From an uncultured Bacteroidota bacterium (lineage in GTDB: Bacteria > Bacteroidota > Bacteroidia > NS11-12g > UBA9320): a stretch of DNA of 64,000 bases. The notes under the pieces were generated by a model. It was not told where the DNA came from. It ran no database searches and worked only from the letters and a program-made list of their open reading frames with translations. Positions 57,593 through 64,000 of the stretch are shown in pieces. How positions within the stretch are numbered: position 1 is the stretch's first letter; each line of letters starts with the position of its first letter. The stretch lies in assembly GCA_937124965.1 (NCBI GenBank), contig CAKZLB010000046.1, positions 1 through 64,000 of the forward strand, read 5' to 3'. A program made the translations under genes and the position numbers.

Positions 57593-58417
57593 TTACGATT
57601 GACTAACATTTCCAAGCATACACATCTTCTCCATGGTTGGATTTACACTACCTCCAACAGGTTCGATTGTTACAGCAAATGCAACAGCATCTCCATTAAT
57701 TGGCTTCATTTCAAGCAAGTCGTCTTCAGATGTAAAAAGTCCAGCATCTACAGGTGCCCCGTCAACTATTGCCCAAAGTTGATATTGTTCTCCTTCTTTA
57801 AGGGTTGGTAAACTTTTAGCAGACAAAACAACTTTTGCCGATGTTTTATCCCAAAATACTGTGCTTTCATAACCATTAAAGTTAGGGGTACTTTGCATGG
57901 TCGTCTTCAAGACATCACCTGAAGCAACATGGTCAACGATTGATGCTAAGTAGTCTTTTTGGTCCTGAAGTTTAACGGTATTTGTTGCCATTAAATCTTT
58001 TTCTGATTCTAACGCCAAGTAATCCGCTTGCACTTCACTTAAGTCAGAACTTAGTTTAATATTCAATCCAACAGAAGCGATTAGTAATAAGGATGCTGCC
58101 ATAGCAATCCATGAATAGTTAGATCTTGGCTTTATGTTGTCAGATACTTGAATTGGTACAACATTTTCTGGCGAAGCAGTATTTATTGGTTCCAAGTCTT
58201 CAATCTCGGATTTTGCTTTCTCTAGTATCGACAATGGTGGCATTTCACTATCTACCTTACCGTATTCGGTTAAAGCATCTGCAATGGAACTGTATTCTTC
58301 CTGCAAGTCTGGGCTGGCCATTAGGGCTTCCTCCACTTCACGTATTTCTTCGTCAGTCAATGCACCTAGTGCATATAATTCAAGCTTTCCTGACTCAATT
58401 AAATCTTTGTAATCCAT
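57593..58417 (-). CDS. RskA-like anti-sigma factor
   Basis: 274 residues: an N-terminal cytosolic anti-sigma domain (LELYALGALTDEEIREVEEAL, the YALGAL-type motif of RskA), one TM segment (about 104-122), a coiled-coil stretch (about 125-155) and a C-terminal periplasmic RskA domain (PTLKEGEQYQLWAIVDGAP, GAPVDAGLF, FAVTIEPVGGS). No zinc HxxxCxxC motif was seen. It should hold the adjacent ECF sigma factor at the membrane and release it on proteolysis. It starts 2 bases after the sigma gene stop. Confidence 0.92.
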   Translation of the reverse strand: MDYKDLIESGKLELYALGALTDEEIREVEEALMASPDLQEEYSSIADALTEYGKVDSEMPPLSILEKAKSEIEDLEPINTASPENVVPIQVSDNIKPRSNYSWIAMAASLLLIASVGLNIKLSSDLSEVQADYLALESEKDLMATNTVKLQDQKDYLASIVDHVASGDVLKTTMQSTPNFNGYESTVFWDKTSAKVVLSAKSLPTLKEGEQYQLWAIVDGAPVDAGLFTSEDDLLEMKPINGDAVAFAVTIEPVGGSVNPTMEKMCMLGNVSQS

Positions 58418-58419
58418 TG

Positions 58420-58977
58420 TTAATTCTTTAAATAAGTTCGTAATTGATTAACGGTATAACGAACACGTGTTTTAACACTCCCAACCGGCATACTGAGTTC
58501 TTCTGCAACTTCTTTCTGGGTATATCCTTGGAAGTATAAAAGATTAACTATATCCTGATCTCTTTTTTCAAGCTTCTTATGAATCACTTCTTTCAAACCT
58601 ATAAAGTCTTCATTTTGAGTACTAACCCCATACGCTTCAACAATTGGCTTTCCTGCCATTGTATCGGTTACGGAAGCTTTCTTCGACGCTTTGGATTTGA
58701 CATAGTCTAATGCAGTGTTTTTAGTAATTTGCACTAACCATGTCAATAATTTTGCTTTCATTCCGTCAAATCGACTCGCGTTTTTCCATATTTTAACAAG
58801 ACTATCTTGCAAAACATCTTCGGCCTCTTCTCGCGATTTCACTATTCCTAGCGTGATCTTAAATAAGATAGGTCCGTACTCTTTGTAGAGTAAATCCAAG
58901 AAACTCCTATCTCCAGACTGCATCATCCTGAGGATTTGACTTTCAATGGTTTCTCTTTGTGAAACTGTTTTATTCAA
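58420..58977 (-). CDS. ECF RNA polymerase sigma factor, SigK-like
   Basis: 185 residues: sigma-2 (LDLLYKEYGPILFKITLGIV, EEAEDVLQDSLVKIWKNASRF) and sigma-4 with helix-turn-helix (YTQKEVAEELSMPVGSVKTR). Transcribed first, with the anti-sigma gene 2 bases later, a standard cognate pair. Its likely regulon includes the adjacent fasciclin gene, by analogy with SigK in mycobacteria; that is inference. Promoter not defined. Confidence 0.93.
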   Translation of the reverse strand: MNKTVSQRETIESQILRMMQSGDRSFLDLLYKEYGPILFKITLGIVKSREEAEDVLQDSLVKIWKNASRFDGMKAKLLTWLVQITKNTALDYVKSKASKKASVTDTMAGKPIVEAYGVSTQNEDFIGLKEVIHKKLEKRDQDIVNLLYFQGYTQKEVAEELSMPVGSVKTRVRYTVNQLRTYLKN

Positions 58978-59024
58978 AGTGTTTTTATGTTAATATTCAA
59001 AAAATTGGTTGCTTCAAAATTTTT

Positions 59025-59057
59025 AAAACCGACCTCTTTAACTTTTAAAGAGGCCGG
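59025..59057 (-). terminator. Terminator of the fasciclin gene
   Basis: Inverted repeat CCG-A-CCTCTTTAA / TTAAAGAGG-C-CGG with a three-base loop on the minus strand, followed by UUUUA. It lies 20 bases after the fasciclin stop, in the gap before the sigma gene. Confidence 0.65.
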
Positions 59058-59076
59058 AAATTTAACTAAAACTAAA

Positions 59077-59634
59077 TCAAGGGAGCAAAACTCGGTCGAT
59101 AACCTGAATTACTCCATTAGATTGATATACGTCGTATGTAGAAATGTTGGCATAATTACCGTTTACATCCCAAACTGTAATATTTCTATCTCCGTTCATC
59201 ATAAAGCTTAATTTTCCACCATTTACCGTGGTTAATGTAGCTGTCCCTTTACCTTTTTTGATAGCCGCTTTCAACGCTTTAAAATCATACTTTCCTGATA
59301 ATACATGATACGTGAGAATATTCGTCAACTTTTCTTTATTCTCTGGCTTTAAAAGCATCTCAAGTGTTCCACTTGGCAAGTTTTCAAAAGCATCATTAAC
59401 TGGAGCAAAAACAGTAAACGGCCCATCCGTTTTTAATGTTTCTACTAACCCAGCGGCTTGAACTGCTGCTACTAACGTCGTGTGATCTTTTGAATTAACT
59501 GCGTTATCGACAATAGTCTTTGCAGGGTACATTTCCTCTCCTCCTACCTTTGTTGTTTGAGCATTTAAATTAAATGTAAATCCGGCAAGCAAACCTAGTA
59601 CAAGCGCGAATTTTAATGTTTTTCTGTTTTTCAT
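59077..59634 (-). CDS. Secreted fasciclin (FAS1) domain protein
   Basis: 185 residues: signal peptide (FALVLGLLAGFTFNLNAQ) and one FAS1 domain. The H1 block is GPFTVFAPVNDAFENLP and the H2 block is NGVIQVIDRVLLP, with ILTYHVLSGKYDF between. FAS1 domains mediate adhesion. It lies directly upstream of the SigK-like/RskA-like pair on the same strand, with its own terminator between, resembling the SigK-RskA-MPT70/MPT83 grouping in mycobacteria. A terminator-like hairpin sits 60 bases upstream of its start (59702-59726). Confidence 0.93.
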   Translation of the reverse strand: MKNRKTLKFALVLGLLAGFTFNLNAQTTKVGGEEMYPAKTIVDNAVNSKDHTTLVAAVQAAGLVETLKTDGPFTVFAPVNDAFENLPSGTLEMLLKPENKEKLTNILTYHVLSGKYDFKALKAAIKKGKGTATLTTVNGGKLSFMMNGDRNITVWDVNGNYANISTYDVYQSNGVIQVIDRVLLP

Positions 59635-59692
59635 TATTTTATTTTTCTGTGTTCTGTTCTGTTATACGAGTCTTTCTTTTGTTTGGATTTCA

Positions 59693-59726
59693 TAAAATTA
59701 AAAAGTCCCAAAAAAATTGGGACTTT
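59693..59726 (-). terminator. Terminator-like hairpin upstream of the fasciclin gene
   Basis: Perfect 10-bp stem AAAGTCCCAA / TTGGGACTTT with a five-base loop, followed by UUUUUAAUUUU in the minus orientation, 60 bases before the fasciclin ATG. No minus-strand gene precedes it, so it may be an attenuator or end a short RNA. Confidence 0.55.
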
Positions 59727-59901
59727 GTCGCGAAACCACAGTATTTCAATATACGTACACAACTCGTTTCACCGAGCCTTAGGGTATATAAAACTACCAC
59801 AGTTTTGTAGTCAGTTATTTATACGATAAAATGATACATTTAGATTTATACAAATCATTTTGAAGTGCTCGATATCTTTTAAACAGACCCACATTGGGCT
59901 A

Positions 59902-59931
59902 TTTGAAATTCGTTTAAGCTAGTTACATTTG
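59902..59931 (+). promoter_or_regulatory. Promoter of the TPR-AAA operon
   Basis: TTTG at 59902-59905 (-33) and TACATTTG at 59924-59931 (-7), 18 bases apart, with the ATG 14 bases further on. A textbook Bacteroidota promoter. Confidence 0.65.
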
Positions 59932-59945
59932 AATTTTACAAGAAC

Positions 59946-61265
59946 ATGAATCAAAATATTGAAAATCTACGTGAAGCACTTCGTTTTTCACCTGAGAATA
60001 TACCCCTAAGACTGCACTTAGCAGATAGTTTATTGAACGACAACCAACTCGCAGAAGCTGAAGAAGAGTATCAATACGTTCTTCGTTTCGCTGAATCAGT
60101 AAAAGCGAAACTGGGTCTTGCTCGTGTGTATTTTGCTAAAAATTCCTTTTCTGCATGTAATGTAATATTAGAGGAGTTAATCGATTCTGGTGAAAAATCT
60201 TTTGATATATACTTATTGAACACACGAGCCTTAGTTAAAGAAGGTTCTATTTCACAAGCGGTTGAGTCTTATAAGAAAGTTCTATCAATAAATCCTAACT
60301 ACTACGATGAAGAGCTAGATGCAAAACTACGATTGGCGCAGGATAGCAGTGTTGACGACTATGATGAGGAAGAAGACTTTTCTGACGAGTTAGAGGATCG
60401 ATTTGTTGAACGCCCAAATATGAATTTTAGTCATGTTGGAGGTATGGGCTCGATTAAAAAAGAAATAGATTTAAAAATTATTCAACCACTCAAACATCCT
60501 GAAATATATGAAGCATATGGTAAGAAGATTGGCGGAGGTATTTTACTATATGGTCCTCCAGGGTGTGGTAAAACATATTTAGCAAAAGCCACAGCCGGTC
60601 AAGTCAATGCTAAATTTATTAGTGTCAGCCTCAATGACATACTTGACATGTGGATTGGAAGCAGCGAGAAAAATCTTCATGAAATTTTTGAACTTGCCCG
60701 CGAGAATACTCCATGCGTGTTGTTTTTTGATGAAATTGATGCGTTAGGAGCAAGCCGAAGTGATATGAAACAATCCGGTGGCAGACATTTAATCAATCAG
60801 TTTTTACAAGAACTAGATGGTATGGAAAATGATAACGATGGGCTATTAATCCTTGGTGCGACGAATACACCGTGGCACCTCGATTCAGCTTTTAGACGTC
60901 CTGGTAGATTTGATAGAATCATTTTTGTTCCACCTCCAGATAAACAAGCTCGGGAAGCAATTTTCAAATTAAAACTAGACAAAAAGCCCATTGAGAAAAT
61001 TGATTATGAAAAATTAGTGAAGAAAACTCAAGACTATTCCGGTGCCGATATTGAAGCAATTATTGATATTGCGATTGAGTCTAAACTTGAAGAGGCTATT
61101 TCCAAAGGAACTCCAAGCCCAATTAATACTAAAGACTTACTGTCTGCGGTTAAGAAACACAAAGCTTCGACGAAAGAATGGTTTTCATCAGCGAAGAATT
61201 TTGCACTATATGCCAATGAATCAGGCCTCTATGATGACATTCTTGAATATTTAAAAATTAAATAA
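59946..61265 (+). CDS. TPR-AAA ATPase (CDC48/spastin-like)
   Basis: 439 residues. TPR-like helical repeats (1-130), an acidic linker (SSVDDYDEEEDFSDELED), then one AAA module: GGMGSIKKEIDLKIIQPLKHP, Walker A GPPGCGKT (about 203-210), pore-like LDMWIGSSEKN, Walker B CVLFFDEIDALGASR, and the arginine-finger region FRRPGRFDRIIF. The AAA lid follows. Predicted to remodel or unfold a protein delivered by the TPR part. First gene of a three-gene operon; the next start is immediately after its stop. Cellular role unknown. Confidence 0.92.
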   Translation: MNQNIENLREALRFSPENIPLRLHLADSLLNDNQLAEAEEEYQYVLRFAESVKAKLGLARVYFAKNSFSACNVILEELIDSGEKSFDIYLLNTRALVKEGSISQAVESYKKVLSINPNYYDEELDAKLRLAQDSSVDDYDEEEDFSDELEDRFVERPNMNFSHVGGMGSIKKEIDLKIIQPLKHPEIYEAYGKKIGGGILLYGPPGCGKTYLAKATAGQVNAKFISVSLNDILDMWIGSSEKNLHEIFELARENTPCVLFFDEIDALGASRSDMKQSGGRHLINQFLQELDGMENDNDGLLILGATNTPWHLDSAFRRPGRFDRIIFVPPPDKQAREAIFKLKLDKKPIEKIDYEKLVKKTQDYSGADIEAIIDIAIESKLEEAISKGTPSPINTKDLLSAVKKHKASTKEWFSSAKNFALYANESGLYDDILEYLKIK

Positions 61266-62501
61266 ATGAGCGAACATATCATAGATAGAGTCTTTGTTTT
61301 GCTCTCACAAAAAAGGTTTTCCGAAGCAAATAATTTGCTAAATGACTTGCTGCGCGAATCCCCGAATGACTCAGAATATTTGAGGTTAAGTAGTCATATC
61401 GCACAACAACTAGGTGATTTAACAAAAGCATTAAATCAAGCGAATGCTTCCATTGCCGCAGACCCCAATTCAAGTCTCTCTCATTATACTAAGTGCAACG
61501 TTCTACTTGAATTGGACAAGTTGCGTGAGGCCAAAATATCAATAAACAAAGCGATACTATTGGCCCCATTGGATGCTGACAACTATGCTCTATTGGCGCA
61601 TTTATATTTCAGAGAGAAACAATACGACAAGGCTTTAGAATCAGCCAATGACGCACTTGCTTTTGAGCCAGAAAATCTACTTGCTTTAAATACTCGAAGT
61701 TCTGCTTTACTGAAACTTGGTAATCACGACGAATCTTTTAAGACTATTGAAGGAGCACTAAGAGAAGACCCTAACGACTCAAATACTCATGCAAACTATG
61801 GTTGGAATTTGTTGGAGTCTGGCGATCACAAGAAAGCGTTAATTCATTTTTCAGAAGCTTTAAAGAATAATCCCAATTCTTCTTTTGCTCAAGCAGGGAT
61901 GATGGAAGCACTGAAAGCTCGCTATGTTGTATACCGCTGGTTCCTTAAGTATTCTTTCTGGATAAGTAACCTGACATCGAAAAACCAATGGGTCGTGATT
62001 ATTGGCTTTTATGTTGGCTATAGAATTATTAATACGCTAGCAAAGAGCTATCCCGTTTTAGTGCCTCTATCTGTCCTACTTATGGTAATTGCTTTGTCTA
62101 CCTGGGTAATCACTCCGATTTCCAATCTCTTTTTAAGACTGAATAAATTTGGTCGACACATGCTTGACAAGGAGGAAATGACCAGTTCGACATTAGTTGG
62201 AATTAGTTTACTAGTCGGACTAATAAGCGGAATCTCATTTTTGTTTTTAGATCTTCCATTTTTACTGTCTACCGCCATTTTTGGAGTAACTATGATGATT
62301 CCTTTGAGCTCAATGTTCTCAAATTCAAAAAATAAATGGCTTTTACCTGCATACACTGTGTGTCTTGGCTTGTTGGGATTGAGTTCGATACTTACGACGT
62401 TTAGTACCCAAAACCTTGCTACTCCAACAGCTACATTATATTTACTTGGTTTCTTTGCATACCAATGGGTAGCTAATTTCACGATTATTCATAAAAACTA
62501 A
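61266..62501 (+). CDS. TPR protein with C-terminal multi-pass membrane domain
   Basis: 411 residues. The first ~210 are TPR repeats (SEANNLLNDLLRESPNDSEY, AKISINKAILLAPLDADNYA, KALESANDALAFEPENLLAL). About six TM segments follow (from WVVIIGFYVGYRIINTL to LYLLGFFAYQWVANFTII). It starts at the base after the AAA gene stop, so the two are coupled. A membrane anchor that offers TPR surfaces to the AAA partner is a reasonable inference. Confidence 0.85.
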   Translation: MSEHIIDRVFVLLSQKRFSEANNLLNDLLRESPNDSEYLRLSSHIAQQLGDLTKALNQANASIAADPNSSLSHYTKCNVLLELDKLREAKISINKAILLAPLDADNYALLAHLYFREKQYDKALESANDALAFEPENLLALNTRSSALLKLGNHDESFKTIEGALREDPNDSNTHANYGWNLLESGDHKKALIHFSEALKNNPNSSFAQAGMMEALKARYVVYRWFLKYSFWISNLTSKNQWVVIIGFYVGYRIINTLAKSYPVLVPLSVLLMVIALSTWVITPISNLFLRLNKFGRHMLDKEEMTSSTLVGISLLVGLISGISFLFLDLPFLLSTAIFGVTMMIPLSSMFSNSKNKWLLPAYTVCLGLLGLSSILTTFSTQNLATPTATLYLLGFFAYQWVANFTIIHKN

Positions 62502-62502
62502 T

Positions 62503-62793
62503 ATGGCTAAAATTACAGAAGGCAAATTTTGGTATGACTTGTTAAAGAAGATTTTAGAACAAATACTCAAAAAAAACAGCCGCTCCCGTAAAACAAAAAA
62601 CCAGCATGTTGTACCTCATGAAGACGGTTGGGCAGTTCGTGGAGAGGGGAATGAACGAATAACAGCATCGTATAACTACCAAGATGATGCGATTGATCGT
62701 GCAAAAGAGATTGCCAAAAACTACCAATCATCTGTAATTATTCACCGAAAAGACGGAACTATTCGAGATCGGATAAGTTATAAAAACTCTTAA
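62503..62793 (+). CDS. DUF2188 domain protein
   Basis: 96 residues: a basic N-terminal helical part (GKFWYDLLKKILEQILKKN) and a DUF2188 domain: HVVPHEDGWAVRGEGNER, then DDAIDRAKEIAKNYQSSVII and HRKDGTIRDRISY. The domain folds as a small alpha/beta unit of unknown role, often found in stress-related or envelope settings. One base separates it from the TPR-membrane gene, so it is the third gene of the operon. Confidence 0.88.
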   Translation: MAKITEGKFWYDLLKKILEQILKKNSRSRKTKNQHVVPHEDGWAVRGEGNERITASYNYQDDAIDRAKEIAKNYQSSVIIHRKDGTIRDRISYKNS

Positions 62794-62824
62794 AAAATGA
62801 AAGGGGAAGCAACTACTCTCCCCC
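62792..62824 (-). terminator. Terminator of the last T9SS gene
   Basis: On the minus strand, stem GGGGGAG / CTTCCCC with a short loop, then a U-rich tract. It overlaps the end of the convergent DUF2188 gene. Confidence 0.6.
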
Positions 62825-62870
62825 AATCTTGTTTTGGATAACTGTATTAAAAAATGTTTTCCTTATGAAC

Positions 62871-63860
62871 CTACTTTTGAATAAACTTGATTGTTTTCAA
62901 GTTACTTTTACTATGATTTTCTATTTGAATAAAGTACACTCCTCTAGGTAATTCATCTAACGAAACAATCTGTGTTGTTGCTACTTTTGTTTGAAGAATC
63001 TGTCCGTCAATACCTTTTACAACGATTGTGTTTGCTCCTGCGTTAAGTCCCAAGTCAACCTTTACTTCTGAATCGATATTTGGATTTGGATATACCGTAA
63101 TTTTTTCTTGTAATTCATTTGATTTCACCAACACCACACTAGAATACGATGTGGTTCCGTCAAAATCTGTTTGACGCAATCGGTAATATACTGGAGTCGA
63201 TAGAGTCTCAAAATCTGTTGCAGAATAGTGTAATACGTCGTTACTGTTTCCCGATCCAACAACTTCTATAATATCCTCAAAATTTTCTCCATCAGTAGAT
63301 TTTTCTACGGTAAAATAGTCATTATTTAGTTCCATCGCGGTTGACCATTCAAGCACCACCATGTCTCCTACTTTTTCAGCGTCAAAAGATATTAAGTCTA
63401 CAGGCAATGCTTCTATTTTACATTCAACCTCTTGAGTCGAGATTCCTGGACCATTTATAGTAATAACAAATTTTTCACAACCTAAGCTAGCTGGAGTAGC
63501 AGTCTTACAGTCGCTGTTTCTTCTCGTTACGTTACTACCTGAAGTCATTTCACCAGAACCACCTTCATTAGGTAATGGTATAAAATGAGAACCATCTTCA
63601 CAACCAAGTCTACCTTGCAAGGTCCACAAACTTTTAGGCGTGTTTTCTCCAGTAAAACTAATGTCGTACTTATATACAATGTTGTAATTGTACCAGTTGT
63701 CGTCACATGAACCATTCTGAATTTTAACAGAAGTTGCTGTGATTGAAATGTTTACGTCGTAACCGTCTTTTGAACTTATAGTACATTGACCCTTGGCCAA
63801 TACCGAAAAAAGAGAAAGAATAACTAAGGCAGAAAATGCCCGTGTAACTAGATGTTTCAT
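62871..63860 (-). CDS. Secreted protein with T9SS type A sorting domain
   Basis: 329 residues from ATG 63860 (MKHLVTRAFSALVILSLFSV); a start at 63911 would add a non-signal-like extension. Signal peptide to about AKGQC; a beta-rich N-terminal domain with several cysteines (SSKDGYDVNISI, NGSCDDNWYNYN, GRLGCEDGS); a fibronectin-III/ASH-like segment starting LPVDLISFDAEKVGDMVVLE (about 170-255), typical before sorting domains; and the type A sorting domain (ITVYPNPNIDSEV, LPRGVYFIQIEN). Ligand and role unknown. Confidence 0.88.
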   Translation of the reverse strand: MKHLVTRAFSALVILSLFSVLAKGQCTISSKDGYDVNISITATSVKIQNGSCDDNWYNYNIVYKYDISFTGENTPKSLWTLQGRLGCEDGSHFIPLPNEGGSGEMTSGSNVTRRNSDCKTATPASLGCEKFVITINGPGISTQEVECKIEALPVDLISFDAEKVGDMVVLEWSTAMELNNDYFTVEKSTDGENFEDIIEVVGSGNSNDVLHYSATDFETLSTPVYYRLRQTDFDGTTSYSSVVLVKSNELQEKITVYPNPNIDSEVKVDLGLNAGANTIVVKGIDGQILQTKVATTQIVSLDELPRGVYFIQIENHSKSNLKTIKFIQK

Positions 63861-64000
63861 AACTTTGACTAAAATGCGAAACACTAAGTTCAAACGGCAT
63901 GCCAGCGACAAAAAAGCTCACCGACAGATACATAATACATTATTTTTCAGAAGGTTAACCAACAACAACTAATTTTTCATTTTGGCCAATTGTTTCATTT

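Noticed and set aside
62048-62482. 144-codon minus-strand frame
   Set aside because: Antisense to the TM part of the TPR-membrane gene.

Overview
The window is AT-rich chromosomal DNA from a member of the Bacteroidota, most likely a free-living Flavobacteriales-type bacterium. The evidence is the type IX secretion (T9SS) sorting domains, both type A and type B (gliding-motility-associated C-terminus), a porT gene, Bacteroidota promoters (-33 TTG, -7 TAnnTTTG) in front of several genes, and Bacteroidota-style gene neighbourhoods (ubiE-porT, tgt-lptG). There is no rRNA, phage, IS element or CRISPR array. One tRNA is present. Several starts are TTG or GTG (rnr, ubiE, rsmG, lplA, a lectin gene, a flavin reductase gene).

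Layout. 1-7.05 kb: the N-terminal 2349 codons of a giant secreted protein on the minus strand, with LamG-like, glycine-rich and near-identical 88-residue HYR repeats; its end lies outside the window. 7.5-14.2 kb: rnr, a polyprenyl synthase and lplA, then a beta-barrel protein, nth, and two overlapping lipoprotein genes (YceI-like and cytochrome c). 14.2-25.3 kb: housekeeping genes (YciO/TsaC-like, sucC, lptF/G-like, tgt, porT, ubiE, engB, glycosyltransferase, rsmG) plus a T9SS beta-helix protein. 25.3-29.4 kb: a lipoprotein and a 1206-residue PKD-repeat T9SS protein. 29.4-35 kb: a minus-strand envelope polysaccharide block with a GDP-heptose trio (hddA, hddC and gmhB-like) and a tightly coupled trio of a small YLDPGSGS protein, a NoeA-like methyltransferase and a membrane phosphatase/sulfatase-fold enzyme. 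35-40.6 kb: tRNA-Met(CAT), a lipoprotein KatG flanked by related intergenic repeats, an M20 amidohydrolase, alr and a small HPF-like protein. 40.8-45.8 kb: a flavin reductase fused to a DUF2452-like domain with a small partner, a TPR protein, a beta-barrel and a T9SS protein.

45.8-51.7 kb is a signalling block: a hybrid histidine kinase with REC and HPt, an NtrC-type sigma-54 activator, a lone REC protein, a compact structured RNA with its own -7 box and terminator, and a DUF4382 lipoprotein with a -24/-12-like promoter. 52-56 kb: an M43-type metalloprotease and a lectin-domain protein, both T9SS cargo. 56-59.7 kb: folate cyclo-ligase, a zinc ribbon protein, a VOC protein, and an ECF sigma / RskA-like anti-sigma / fasciclin cluster resembling the mycobacterial SigK system. 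59.9-62.8 kb: a three-gene operon (TPR-AAA ATPase, TPR-membrane protein, DUF2188 protein) of unknown function. The last gene is another T9SS type A protein.

The main theme is the cell surface: at least six T9SS cargo proteins, one T9SS component, several lipoproteins, and polysaccharide enzymes. The best candidates for undescribed biology are the structured RNA near 45.9 kb, the TPR-AAA operon, the YLDPGSGS/NoeA-like/phosphatase trio and the flavin reductase-DUF2452 fusion. All functions are read from motifs by eye; no database search was possible.
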